DNA of 64,000 nucleotides, taken from the NCBI GenBank assembly GCA_026122225.1, contig JANEZZ010001852.1, positions 62,001 through 126,000 of the forward strand. The letters are read 5' to 3'. This DNA comes from Heloderma charlesbogerti (lineage: Eukaryota > Chordata > Lepidosauria > Squamata > Helodermatidae). The position numbers were made by a program, and so were the translations under genes. Shown piece by piece: positions 20,924-30,865 of the stretch (its first letter is position 1; each line of letters opens with the position of its first letter). The notes beneath the pieces are model-generated. The model searched no databases. It saw nothing but the letters and a program-made list of their open reading frames with translations, and had not been told where the DNA came from.

Positions 20924-23900
20924 CCTTCATGGATCACTGCCTTGTTGTGGCGAAGGGGCTTGCGTAACTCAGTGAAGCCATAAGCTATGCCGTGCAGGGC
21001 CACCCAAGACGGACAGGTCATGGCAGAGAGTTCTGACAAAATGTGGTCCACTGGAGAAGGAAATGGCAACCCACTCCAGTATTCTTGCCAAGAAAACCCC
21101 ATGGAACGTATCACAAGGCTAAAAGAGATGATGCCGGAAGATGAGCCCCTCAGGTCGGAAGGTGTCCAATATGCTACTGGGGAAGAGCAGAGGGTATTTC
21201 CAAGTAGCGCCAGAAAGAGTGAAGCGGCTGGGCCAAAGCCGAAAGGACACCCAGCTGTGGATGTGTCTGGCGGTGAAAAGAAAATCCGATGCTGTAAAGA
21301 ACAATATTGTTTAGGAACCTGGAATGTCAGATCAATGAATCAAGGTAAGTTGGAGGTGGTCAAACATGAGATGGCAAGATTGAACATCGACATCTTGGGA
21401 ATCAGCGAACTAAAATGGACAGGCATGGGCGAATTTAATTCAGGTGACCATCATATCTACTATTGTGGGCAAGAATCCCTTAGAAGAAATGGAGTAGCAC
21501 TCATAGTCAACAAAAGGGTGGGAAAAGCAGTACTGGGGTACAATCTTAAAAATGATAGAATGATCTCAGTACGAATCCAAGGCAAACCATTCAACATCAC
21601 AGTAATTCAAGGCTATGCCCCAACCACTGAGGCCGAAGAAGCTGAGGTTGATCGGTTCTATGAAGACCTACAACACCTTCTAGAACTAACACCAAAAAAA
21701 GATGTCCTCTTTATCATAGGGGATTGGAATGCTAAAGTAGGAAGTCAAGAAATCACCGGGATAACAGGCAGGCATGGCCTTGGTGTACAAAATGAAGCAG
21801 GACAAAAGCTAATAGAGTTTTGCCAAGAGAACATGCTGATCATAGCAAACACTCTTTTCCAACAGCACAAGAGGCGACTCTACACATGGACGTCACCAGA
21901 TGGTCAATATCGAAATCAGATTGATTATGTCCTTTGCAGCCAAAGATGGAGAAGCTCCATACAGTCAGTCAAAACAAGACCTGGAGCTGACTGTGGCTCA
22001 GATCATGAGCTGCTTCTTGCAAAATTTCGGCTTAAATTGAAGAACGTCGGGAAAACCACTAAACCGTTCAGGTATGACCTAAATCATATCCCTGATGAAT
22101 ATACAGTGGAGGTGAGGAATAGATTTCAGGGATTAGACCTGATAGACAGAGTGCCTGAGGAACTATGGACGGAGATCCGTAACATTGTTCAGGAGGCAGC
22201 AACGAAATCCATCCCAAAGAAAAAGAAATGCAAGAAAGCCAAGTGGCTGTCTGATGAGGCTTTACAAGTAGCTGAGGAAAGAAGGGAAGCGAAAAGCAAG
22301 GGAGAAAGGGGAAGATATACCCAACTGAATGCAGAGTTCCAGAGAATAGCAAGGAGAGACAAGAAGGCCTTCTTAAATGAACAATGCAAAGAAATCGAGG
22401 AAAACAACAGAATGGGAAAGACTAGAGATCTCTTCAAGAAAATTGGAGATCTCAAGGGAACGTTTTGTGCAAAGACGGGCATGATAAAGGACAAAGAAGG
22501 CAGGGACCTAACAGAAGCAGATGAGATTAAGAAGAGGTGGCAAGAATACACAGAAGAACTATACAGGAAAGATCTGAATGTCCCTGATAGCCATGATAGT
22601 GCGGTCACTGAACTTCAGCCGGACATCCTAGAGAGTGAAGTCAAGTGGGCCTTAGGAAGCATTAGTAACAACAAAGCTAGCGGAGATGACAGTATTCCAG
22701 CCGAGCTATTTAAAATCCTAAAAGATGATGCTGTTAAAGTGCTGCATTCAATATGCCAACAAATCTGGAACACTCAACAGTGGCCACAAGACTGGAAAAG
22801 GTCAGTTTACATTCCAATTCCAAAGAAGGGCAACGCCAAAGAGTGTTCAAACTACCGCACAATTGCGCTCATTTCACATGCCAGCAAGGTGATGCTCAAA
22901 AGCCTACAAGCTAGGCTTCAGCAGTATGCGAACCGAGAACTACCGGAAGTACAAGCTGGGTTTCGAAGAGGCAGAGGAACTAGAGATCAAATCGCCAACA
23001 TTCGCTGCATCATGGAGAAAGCAAGAGAATTCCAGAAAAACGTCTCTTTCTGCTTCATTGACTATGCTAAAGCCTTTGATTGTGTGGATCACAACAAACT
23101 GTGGCAAATTCTTAAAGTGATGGGAGTACCAGACCACCTTACCTGTCTCCTGAGAAACCTGTACGAGGGTCAAGAAGCAACAGTAAGAACCAGACATGGA
23201 ACAACCGAGTGGTTCAAAATTGGGAAAGGAGTACGACAAGGCTGCATATTGTCACCCTGCTTATTTAACTTATATGCAGAGTACATCATGAGAAATGCCG
23301 GGTTGGATGAATCAGAGGTCGGAATTAAGATTGCCGGGAGAATTATCAACAACCTCCGATATGCAGACGATACCACCCTAATGGCAGAAAGCGAAGAGGA
23401 TCTCAAGAGCCTCTTGTTGAGGGTGAAAGAGGAGAGTGCAAAAGCTGGTTTGAAACTCAACATTAAAAAAACTAAGATCATGGCATCTGGCCCTATCACT
23501 TCCTGGCATATAGAAGGGGAAGAAATGGAAGCAGTGACAGATTTTACTTTCTTGGGCTCCAAGATCACCGCAGACGGTGACTGTAGCCATGAAATTAAAA
23601 GACGCTTGCTCCTTGGGAGGAAAGCTATGGCCAACCTAGACAGCATAGTAAGAAGCAGAGACATCACCTTGCCGACAAAGGTCCGTCTAATCAAAGCTAT
23701 GGTTTTCCCAGTAGTAATGTATGGCTGTGAGAGCTGGACAATAAGGAAGGCTGAGCGCCGAAGAATTGATGCTTTCGAACTGTGGTGCTGGAGAAGACTC
23801 TTACGAGTCCCCTGGACTGCAAGGAGGTCAAATCAGTCCATCCTAAAGGAAATCAACCCTGACTGCTCATTGGAAGGACAGATAATGAAGCTGAAGCTCC

Positions 23901-24141
23901 AATATTTTGGCCACCTAATGCGAAGAGAAAACTCCCTGGAAAAGACCCTGATGCTGGGAAAGACTGAAGGCAAAAGGAGAAGGGGACAGCAGAGGATGAG
24001 ATGGCTAGATAGCATCACGGATGCAATGAATATGAACTTGAGCACGCTCCAGGAGAGAACGCAGGACAGGAAGGCCTGGCGTGCTGTGGTCCATGGGGTC
24101 ACGAAGAGTCGGACACGACTGAACGACTCAACAACAACAAC
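20924..24141 (+). mobile_element. Full-length BovB (RTE) LINE copy 2, intact, 13-bp TSD
   Basis: A 3218-bp element antisense to RFX3. It opens with CCTTCATGGATCACTGCC and ends in an (ACA)n tail. Perfect 13-bp duplications ATGAATGCTTACC lie at 20911-20923 and 24142-24154, showing insertion by target-primed reverse transcription. Its 1052-codon frame has no stop or frameshift. The perfect duplication and open frame point to a recent insertion, possibly polymorphic. Confidence 0.95.
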
Positions 24142-24145
24142 ATGA
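20987..24145 (+). CDS. BovB ORF: endonuclease-reverse transcriptase, intact, stop lost
   Basis: A 1052-residue protein. Residues 104-345 form an apurinic-endonuclease-like domain: GTWNVRSMNQ at 110-119, glutamate 141 in SELKW, GDWNAKVG at 245-252, IDYVL at 312-316, SDHE at 338-341. The reverse transcriptase spans about 545-860: AFDCVDH with aspartate 698, GVRQGCILSPCLF at 748-760, YADD at 792-795. The C-terminal domain carries YGCESWT and LWCWRRLL, typical of RTE elements. All catalytic residues are present. BovB moves itself by nicking target DNA and copying its RNA in place. The usual stop (GACTGA just before the tail, as in copies 3 and 4 and the 17175 stub) is GACTCA here, so the frame runs on through the ACA tail (four threonines) and stops at TGA inside the target duplication. 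The start at 20987 is the first ATG of the long frame; RTE starts are poorly known, so the true start could be later. Confidence 0.93.
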   Translation: MPCRATQDGQVMAESSDKMWSTGEGNGNPLQYSCQENPMERITRLKEMMPEDEPLRSEGVQYATGEEQRVFPSSARKSEAAGPKPKGHPAVDVSGGEKKIRCCKEQYCLGTWNVRSMNQGKLEVVKHEMARLNIDILGISELKWTGMGEFNSGDHHIYYCGQESLRRNGVALIVNKRVGKAVLGYNLKNDRMISVRIQGKPFNITVIQGYAPTTEAEEAEVDRFYEDLQHLLELTPKKDVLFIIGDWNAKVGSQEITGITGRHGLGVQNEAGQKLIEFCQENMLIIANTLFQQHKRRLYTWTSPDGQYRNQIDYVLCSQRWRSSIQSVKTRPGADCGSDHELLLAKFRLKLKNVGKTTKPFRYDLNHIPDEYTVEVRNRFQGLDLIDRVPEELWTEIRNIVQEAATKSIPKKKKCKKAKWLSDEALQVAEERREAKSKGERGRYTQLNAEFQRIARRDKKAFLNEQCKEIEENNRMGKTRDLFKKIGDLKGTFCAKTGMIKDKEGRDLTEADEIKKRWQEYTEELYRKDLNVPDSHDSAVTELQPDILESEVKWALGSISNNKASGDDSIPAELFKILKDDAVKVLHSICQQIWNTQQWPQDWKRSVYIPIPKKGNAKECSNYRTIALISHASKVMLKSLQARLQQYANRELPEVQAGFRRGRGTRDQIANIRCIMEKAREFQKNVSFCFIDYAKAFDCVDHNKLWQILKVMGVPDHLTCLLRNLYEGQEATVRTRHGTTEWFKIGKGVRQGCILSPCLFNLYAEYIMRNAGLDESEVGIKIAGRIINNLRYADDTTLMAESEEDLKSLLLRVKEESAKAGLKLNIKKTKIMASGPITSWHIEGEEMEAVTDFTFLGSKITADGDCSHEIKRRLLLGRKAMANLDSIVRSRDITLPTKVRLIKAMVFPVVMYGCESWTIRKAERRRIDAFELWCWRRLLRVPWTARRSNQSILKEINPDCSLEGQIMKLKLQYFGHLMRRENSLEKTLMLGKTEGKRRRGQQRMRWLDSITDAMNMNLSTLQERTQDRKAWRAVVHGVTKSRTRLNDSTTTT

Positions 24146-24154
24146 ATGCTTACC

Positions 24155-24374
24155 TTGGAGTAAGTCCCATTCAATACATGTACAAGAGAGTACTATAAAA
24201 TTTGCAAATATTCTACATTTATCTCCCATACAAAGCTCTTAATAAACATAAAACCAAACTTGTAGATTGATTCTAAGCCTGGGATATGCAACTTGGTGCC
24301 CATGGGCACTGATGTGCACACAGACAATTCTCTTTCTGCCTCCACTAATATGCTAATATGTTTCACTGGTAAAG

Positions 24375-24406
<32 letters not shown>

Positions 24407-24718
24407 TACATATACATAGTGCCCCATAGTTGAGGTTCTCTATATACTGCCCCATAGCCAAGACAGAAGCAAACCAAGGAACCCAGAATAGTGCTGGCAG
24501 TGGTGTTTCTCCATAGATAGCTGATCACCGTGACTTCTGTCATCCCCACCCAGAGTAGCACTGGCAGTGGCTAGGACGAGTCACCACCTGTGCTACTCTG
24601 AGCAGGTGGGGATGACAGAAATGGTGGTACACAGCAAGCAATAGAGAAGTACCACCACCTGATCTACTCTTGGATCCCCAGTCCCGCTAAAAGAAAAAAA
24701 TGTTTCCCAGATCTCACT
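24155..24718. other. Spacer between inverted BovB copies
   Basis: Contains CAACTTGGTGCCCATGGGCAC near 24291, resembling the inner left end of the hAT element at 31405, and the (ATT)n tract. Words GACTTCTGTCATCCCCACC (24531-24549) and its inverse GGTGGGGATGACAGAAATGG (24605-24624) form a hairpin. No gene is present. Confidence 0.6.
24375..24406. repeat. (ATT)n microsatellite
   Basis: About ten tandem ATT units, uninterrupted. Confidence 0.95.
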
Positions 24719-27700
24719 TGTTGTTGTTGTTGTTGTTGTTCAGTCGTTCAGTCGTGTCCGACTCTTCGTGACCCCATGGACCATAGCACGCCAGGCCTTC
24801 CTGTCCTGCGTTCTCTCCCGGAGCGTGCTCAAGTTCATATTCATTGCATCCGTGATGCTATCTAGCCATCTCATCCTCTGCCGTCCCCTTCTCCTTTTGC
24901 CTTCAGTCTTTCCCAGCATCAGGGTCTTTTCCAGGGAGTTTTCTCTTCGCATTAGGTGGCCAAAATCTTTGAGCTTCAGCTTCATTATCTGTCCTTCCAA
25001 TGAGCAGTCAGGGTTGATTTCCTTTAGGATTGACTGATTTGACCTCCTTGCAGTCCAGGGGACTCGTAAGAGTCTTCTCTAGCACCACAGTTCGAAGGCA
25101 TCAATTCTTCGGCGCTCAGCCTTCCTTATAGTCCAGCTCTCACAGCCATACATTACTACTGCGACAACCATAGCTTTGATTAGACGGACCTTTGTCGGCA
25201 AGGTGATGTCTCTGCTTCTTACTATGCTGTCTAGGTTGGCCATAGCTTTCCTCCCAAGGAGCAAGCGTCTTTTAATTTCAAGGCTACAGTCACCGTCTGC
25301 GGTGATCTTGGAGCCCAAGAAAGTAAAATCTGTCACTGCTTCCATTTCTTCCCCTTCTATATGCCAGGAAGTGATAGGGCCAGATGCCATGATCTTAGTT
25401 TTTTTAATGTTGAGTTTCAAACCAGCTTTTGCACTCTCCTCTTTCACCCTCAACAAGAGGCTCTTGAGATCCTCTTCGCTTTCTGCCATTAGGGTGGTAT
25501 CGTCTGCATATCGGAGGTTGTTGATAATTCTCCCGGCAATCTTAATTCCAACCTCTGATTCATCCAACCCGGCATTTCTCATGATGTACTCTGCATATAA
25601 GTTAAATAAGCAGGGTGACAATATGCAGCCTTGTCGTACTCCTTTCCCAATTTTGAACCACTCGGTTGTTCCATGTCTGGTTCTTACTGTTGCTTCTTGA
25701 CCCTCGTACAGGTTTCTCAGGAGACAGGTAAGGTGGTCTGGTACTCCCATCACTTTAAGAATTTGCCACAGTTTGTTGTGATCCACACAATCAAAGGCTT
25801 TAGCGTAGTCAATGAAGCAGAAATAGACGTTTTTCTGGAATTCTCTTGCTTTCTCCATGATGCAGCGAATGTTGGCGATTTGATCTCTAGTTCCTCTGCC
25901 TCTTCGAAACCCAGCTTGTACTTCCGGTAGTTCTCGGTTCGCATACTGCTGAAGCCTAGCTTGTAGGATTTTGAGCATCACCTTGCTGGCATGTGAAATG
26001 AGCGCAATTGTGCGGTAGTTTGAACACTCTTTGGCGTTGCCCTTCTTTGGAATTGGAATGTAAACTGACCTTTTCCAGTCTTGTGGCCACTGTTGAGTGT
26101 TCCAGATTTGTTGGCATATTGAATGCAGCACTTTAACAGCATCATCTTCTAGGATTTTAAATAGCTCGGCTGGAATACTGTCATCTCCGCTAGCTTTGTT
26201 GTTACTAATGCTTCCTAAGGCCCACTTGACTTCACTCTCTAGGATGTCCGGCTGAAGTTCAGTGACCGCACTATCATGGCTATCAGGGACATTCAGATCT
26301 TTCCTGTATAGTTCTTCTGTGTATTCTTGCCACCTCTTCTTAATCTCATCAGCTTCTGTTAGGTCCCTGCCTTCTTTGTCCTTTATCATGCCCGTCTTTG
26401 CACAAAACGTTCCCTTGAGATCTCCAATTTTCTTGAAGAGATCTCTAGTCTTTCCCATTCTGTTGTTTTCCTCCATTTCTTTGCATTGTTCATTTAAGAA
26501 GGCCTTCTTGTCTCTCCTTGCTATTCTCTGGAACTCTGCATTCAGTTGGGTATATCTTCCCCTTTCTCCCTTGCTTTTCGCTTCCCTTCTTTCCTCAGCT
26601 ACTTGTAAAGCCTCATCTGACAGCCACTTGGCTTTCTTACATTTCTTTTTCTTTGGGACGGATTTCGTTGCTGCCTCCTGAACAATGTTACGGACCTCCG
26701 TCCATAGTTCCTCAGGCACTCTGTCTATCAGGTCTAATCCCTGAAATCTATTCCTCATCTCCACTGTATATTCATCAGGGATATGATTTAGGTCATACCT
26801 GAACGGTTTAGTGGTTTTCCCGACGTTCTTCAATTTAAGACGAAATTTTGCAAGAAGCAGCTCATGATCTGAGCCACAGTCAGCTCCAGGTCTTGTTTTG
26901 ACTGACTGTATGGAGCTTCTCCATCTTTGGCTGCAAAGGACATAATCAATCTGATTTCGATATTGACCATCTGGTGACGTCCATGTGTAGAGTCGCCTCT
27001 TGTGCTGTTGGAAAAGAGTGTTTGCTATGATCAGCATGTTCTCTTGGCAAAACTCTATTAGCTTTTGTCCTGCTTCATTTTGTACACCAAGGCCATGCCT
27101 GCCTGTTATCCCGGTGATTTCTTGACTTCCTACTTTAGCATTCCAATCCCCTATGATAAAGAGGACATCTTTTTTTGGTGTTAGTTCTAGAAGGTGTTGT
27201 AGGTCTTCATAGAACCGATCAACCTCAGCTTCTTCGGCCTCAGTGGTTGGGGCATAGCCTTGAATTACTGTGATGCTGAATGGTTTGCCTTGGATTCGTA
27301 CTGAGATCATTCTATCATTTTTAAGATTGTACCCCAGTACTGCTTTTCCCACCCTTTTGTTGACTATGAGTGCTACTCCATTTCTTCTAAGGGATTCTTG
27401 CCCACAATAGTAGATATGATGGTCACCTGAATTAAATTCGCCCATGCCTGTCCATTTTAGTTCGCTGATTCCCAAGATGTCGATGTTCAATCTTGCCATC
27501 TCATGTTTGACCACCTCCAGCTTACCTTGATTCATTGATCTGACATTCCAGGTTCCTAAACAATATTGTTCTTTACAGCATCGGATTTTCTTTTCACCAC
27601 CAGACACATCCACAGCTGAGTGTCCTTTCGGGTTTGGCCCAGCCGCTTCACTCTTTCTGGCACTACTTGGAAATACCCTCTGCTCTTCCCCAGTAGCATA

Positions 27701-27810
27701 TTGGACACCTTCCGACCTGAGGGGCTCATCTTCCGGCGTCATATCTTTTAGCCTTGTGATACGTTCCATGGGGTTTTCTTGGCAAGAATACTGGAGTGGG
27801 TTGCCATTTC
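24719..27810 (-). mobile_element. BovB copy 3, 5' truncated, minus
   Basis: The 3' tail is (TTG)n on plus at 24719-24740. The element reads back to 27810, equivalent to 21055 of copy 2, so about the first 130 bases are missing. It is nearly identical to copy 2 by eye. No target duplication is visible: the 3' flank ends AGATCTCACT, whereas the 5' side abuts copy 4 directly. Confidence 0.9.
24740..27810 (-). pseudogene. BovB copy 3 ORF, one nonsense codon
   Basis: The frame is open from the truncated 5' end through endonuclease (GTWNVRS, GDWNAKVG, SDHE) and polymerase (AFDCVDH, GVRQGC, YADD). It is interrupted by TAG at 25081-25079, where copy 2 has TGG (the second tryptophan of LWCW). After that codon the frame resumes and ends at the normal GACTGA stop just before the tail (24740 region). 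Residue changes elsewhere are few. The apparent start at 27841 lies in copy 4 sequence and is an accident of the junction, because the element's own start was lost with its 5' end. Apart from the missing start and one nonsense change it would be complete. Confidence 0.88.
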
Positions 27811-29922
27811 GGCTTAAGTTGAAGAACGTAGGGGAAACCACTAAACCATTCAGGTATGACCTAAATCATATCCCTTATGAATATACAGTGGAGGTGAAGA
27901 ATAGATTTAAGGGATTAGACCTGATAGACAGAGTGCCTGAGGAACTATGGACAGAGGTCTGTGACATTGTTCAGGAGGCAGCAACTAAATCCATCTAAAA
28001 AAAAAAAAAGAAATGCAAGAAAGCCAAGTGGCTGTCTGATGAGGCTTTACAAGTAGCTGAGGAAAGAAGGGAAGCAAAAAGCAAGGGAGAAAGGGGAAGA
28101 TATATCCAACTGAATGCAGAGTTCCAGAGAATAGCAAGGAGAGACAAGAAGGCCTTCTTAAATGAACAATGCAAAGAAATCGAGGAAAACAATAGAATGG
28201 AAAAGACTAGAGATCTTTTCGAAAAAATTGGAGATATCAAGGGAACGTTTCTGCAAAGATGGGCATGATAAAGGACAAAGAAGGCGGGAACCTAGCAGAA
28301 GCAGATGAGATTAAGAAGAGGTGGAAAGAATACACAGAAAAACTATACAAGAAAGATCTTAATGTCCCTGATAGCCATGATAGTGCGGTCACTGAACTTG
28401 AGCCGGACATCCTAGAGAGTGAAGTCAAGTGGGCCTTAGGAAGCATTAGTAACAACAAAGCTAGCGGAGATGACAGTATTCCAGCTGAGCTATTTAAAAT
28501 CCTAAAAGATGATGCTGTTAAAGTGCTGCACTCAATATGCCAACAAATTTGGAACATTCAACAGTGGCCACAAGACTGGAAAAGGTCAGTTTACATTCAA
28601 ATTCCAAAGAAGGGCAATGCCAAAGAGTGTTCAAACTACTGCACAATTGCACTCATTTCACATGCCAGCAAGGTGATGCTCAAAATCCTACAAGCTAGGC
28701 TTTAGCTGTATGTGAACCGAGAACTACCAGAAGTACAAGCTGGGTTTTGAAGAGGCAGAGGAACTAGAGATCAAATCGCCAACATTTGCTGGATCATGGA
28801 GAAAGCAAGAGAATTCCAGAAAAACGTCTCTTTCTGCTTCATTGACTATGCTAAAGCCTTTGATTGTGTGGATCACAACAAACTCTGGCAAATTCTTAAA
28901 GAGATGGGAGTACCAGACCACCTTACCTGTCTCCTGAGATACCTGTACGAGGGTCAAGAAGCAACAGAACCGGACATGGAACAACCGATTGGTTCAAAAT
29001 TGGGAAAGGAGTATGACAAGGCTGCATATTGTCGCCCTGCTTATTTAACTTATATGCAGAGTACATTATGAGAAACGCCAGGTTGGATGACTCACAGGTT
29101 GGAATTAAGATTGCCAGGAGAATTATCAACAACCTCAGATACGCAGACGATACCACTCTAATGGCAGAAAGCAAAGAGGATCGAAAGAGCCTCTTGTTGA
29201 GGGTGAAAGAGGAGAGTGCAAAAGCTGGTTTGAAACTCAACATTAAAAAAACTAAGATCATGGCATCTGGCCCCATCACTTCCTGGCATATAGAAGGGGA
29301 AGAAATGGAAGCAGTGACAGATTTTATTTTCTTGGGCTCCAAGAGCACCACAGACAGTGACTGTAGCCATGAAATTAAAAGACGCTTGCTCCTTGGGAGG
29401 AAAGCTATGGCAAACCTAGACAGCATAGTAAGAAGTAGAGACACCACCTTGCCGACAAAGGTCCATATAATCAAAGCTATGGTTTTCCCAGTAGTAACGT
29501 ATGGCTGTGAGAGCTGGACTATAAGGAAGGCTGAGCGCTGAAAAATTGATGCTTTCGAACTGTGGTGCTGGAGAAGACTCTTACAAGTCCCCTGGACTGC
29601 AAGGAGGTCAAATCAGTCAATCCTAAAGGAAATCAACCCTGACTGCTCATTGGAAGGACAGATACTGAAGCTGAAGCTCCAATATTTTGGCCACCTAATG
29701 CGAAGAGAAAACTCCCTGGAAAAGACCCTGATGCTGGGAAAGATTGAAGGCAAAAGGAGAAGGGGACGGCAGAGGATGAGATGGCTAGATAGCATCACTG
29801 ATGCAATGAATATGAGCTTGAGCACACTCCGGGAGAGAGCAGAGGACAGGAAGGCCTGGCGTGCTATGGTCCATGGGGTTACGAAGAGTAGGACATGACT
29901 TAACGACTGAACAACAACAACA
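27806..29922 (+). mobile_element. BovB copy 4, 5' truncated, plus, older
   Basis: Begins at ATTTCGGCTTAAG, equivalent to about 22026 of copy 2, and runs to an (ACA)n end at 29922. It shares the bases ATTTC (27806-27810) with the end of copy 3 and is joined to it head to head. It is more diverged than copies 1-3. The outer flank AATAGATAAAATAC does not match the flank of copy 3. Confidence 0.9.
27811..29898 (+). pseudogene. BovB copy 4 ORF remnant, multiply broken
   Basis: Covers the linker, reverse transcriptase and C-terminal domain only. Breaks seen: TAA at about 27996 after the KSI codons in an expanded A run, a one-base change of frame near 28250 (ORF restart at 28259), TAG at about 28703 and TGA at about 28747 in the fingers region, a 4-base loss near 28967, and TGA at about 29539 after RKAER. 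The YADD box is intact (around 29147), but the protein cannot be made. The normal terminal stop GACTGA is preserved before the tail, which shows the ancestral ending that copy 2 has lost. Confidence 0.88.
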
Positions 29923-30443
29923 AATAGATAAAATACAAATAAATATATAAACAGAATTGGTTGAGTTCCAGAGAGAAACAAGGGAGCCTAAGTCATCACA
30001 TGGCTCACTCACACTTCCCTCACTCCTGGCCTGACTTTAACTGCATAACAGGGATTGTCCACAGTCTTACTAAGTTTCTGGATCTCGCTTCCAGGACCTC
30101 TGCTATATAAGCAGCCAAATTCCCATTTCCTGCTGGATGAAAGATGCAGAGTTTATTTTCTTTACTTTGTGTTTCTATATTTCAATTTATCAGTCTTTGT
30201 TAGTGCTGTATCTTGGGATTGGGTGTGGATATTTGTGTTGTGTTTGAGAAGAGGTTAGCGTCTTGCTAGCTTGCAAAAAAGTATTTAGAAAAATAGCAGA
30301 AATTATGGTTCAACCTCCCCCTGCAAAACTCACTGCCAACAATTAGCCTATCTGTAATTTCTCAATGGTGAGAAGCAAGGCTTGCAGATTCCAGACATGA
30401 AACATGCTGGTTTCATATCTTGGTTTGTAGTCAGATTAAATTA
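29923..30443. other. RFX3 intron, nothing recognised
   Basis: No repeat or gene recognised. The ORF at 30055-30258 is T-rich and unsupported. Confidence 0.55.
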
Positions 30444-30451
30444 CTTACGTC

Positions 30452-30857
30452 TAGGGATGTGTGAACCAGCAACCTGAGCTCACCAATGTTCTCTGAATTC
30501 CATCTCGAAGCTTCTTTGGGCTCAAGTCCATATCAGAGTGCGAGTTTTAGGTTTTTTTTCTTTTTGCATGAAAATATATGCATATTTTTTTCAAATGTAC
30601 ACATCAATTGTGGGCGTCTTTGAAATGTACGCATCTTTCTCCCATTGATTAAAGTATATTTCTGCACATTTTTCAAAAGTACATACTTTTTCAAACGCAT
30701 GCTGTTGAACATATTTTGGGGTCTGTCAATTACACTGTAAGTTCAGAAATGTACAGACCTCGACCACAGATTGCGTCCAAGTCCATGTTCAGTCTGGAAA
30801 CTGCCAACAGGGTAAATCCTGATAAAAAAATGGAAACTACTTTCTCATACATCCCTA
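30452..30857. mobile_element. hAT-type non-autonomous element, TIR TAGGGATGT
   Basis: 406 bp with ends TAGGGATGTGTGA / TCATACATCCCTA and 8-bp flanks CTTACGTC (30444-30451) and CTTACATC (30858-30865), one mismatch. The interior holds repeated AATGTACRCAT words. It has the same 9-base terminus as the foldback element at 51122, so the two were probably mobilised by the same transposase. Confidence 0.88.
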
Positions 30858-30865
30858 CTTACATC

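Noticed and set aside
22068..23694. Minus-strand ORFs of 94-174 codons across BovB copy 2, and matching ones in copies 1, 3 and 4
   Set aside because: Antisense shadows of the BovB coding frame; they recur only because the copies are similar.
27756..27998. Chimeric ORF spanning the junction of copies 3 and 4, and the apparent start at 27841 on minus
   Set aside because: Products of the head-to-head fusion. The true BovB start of copy 3 was lost by 5' truncation.
24719..29922. Single twin-primed or dual target-primed insertion explaining copies 3 and 4
   Set aside because: The two copies differ clearly in age (copy 4 has many more stops and substitutions) and the outer flanks share no duplication.
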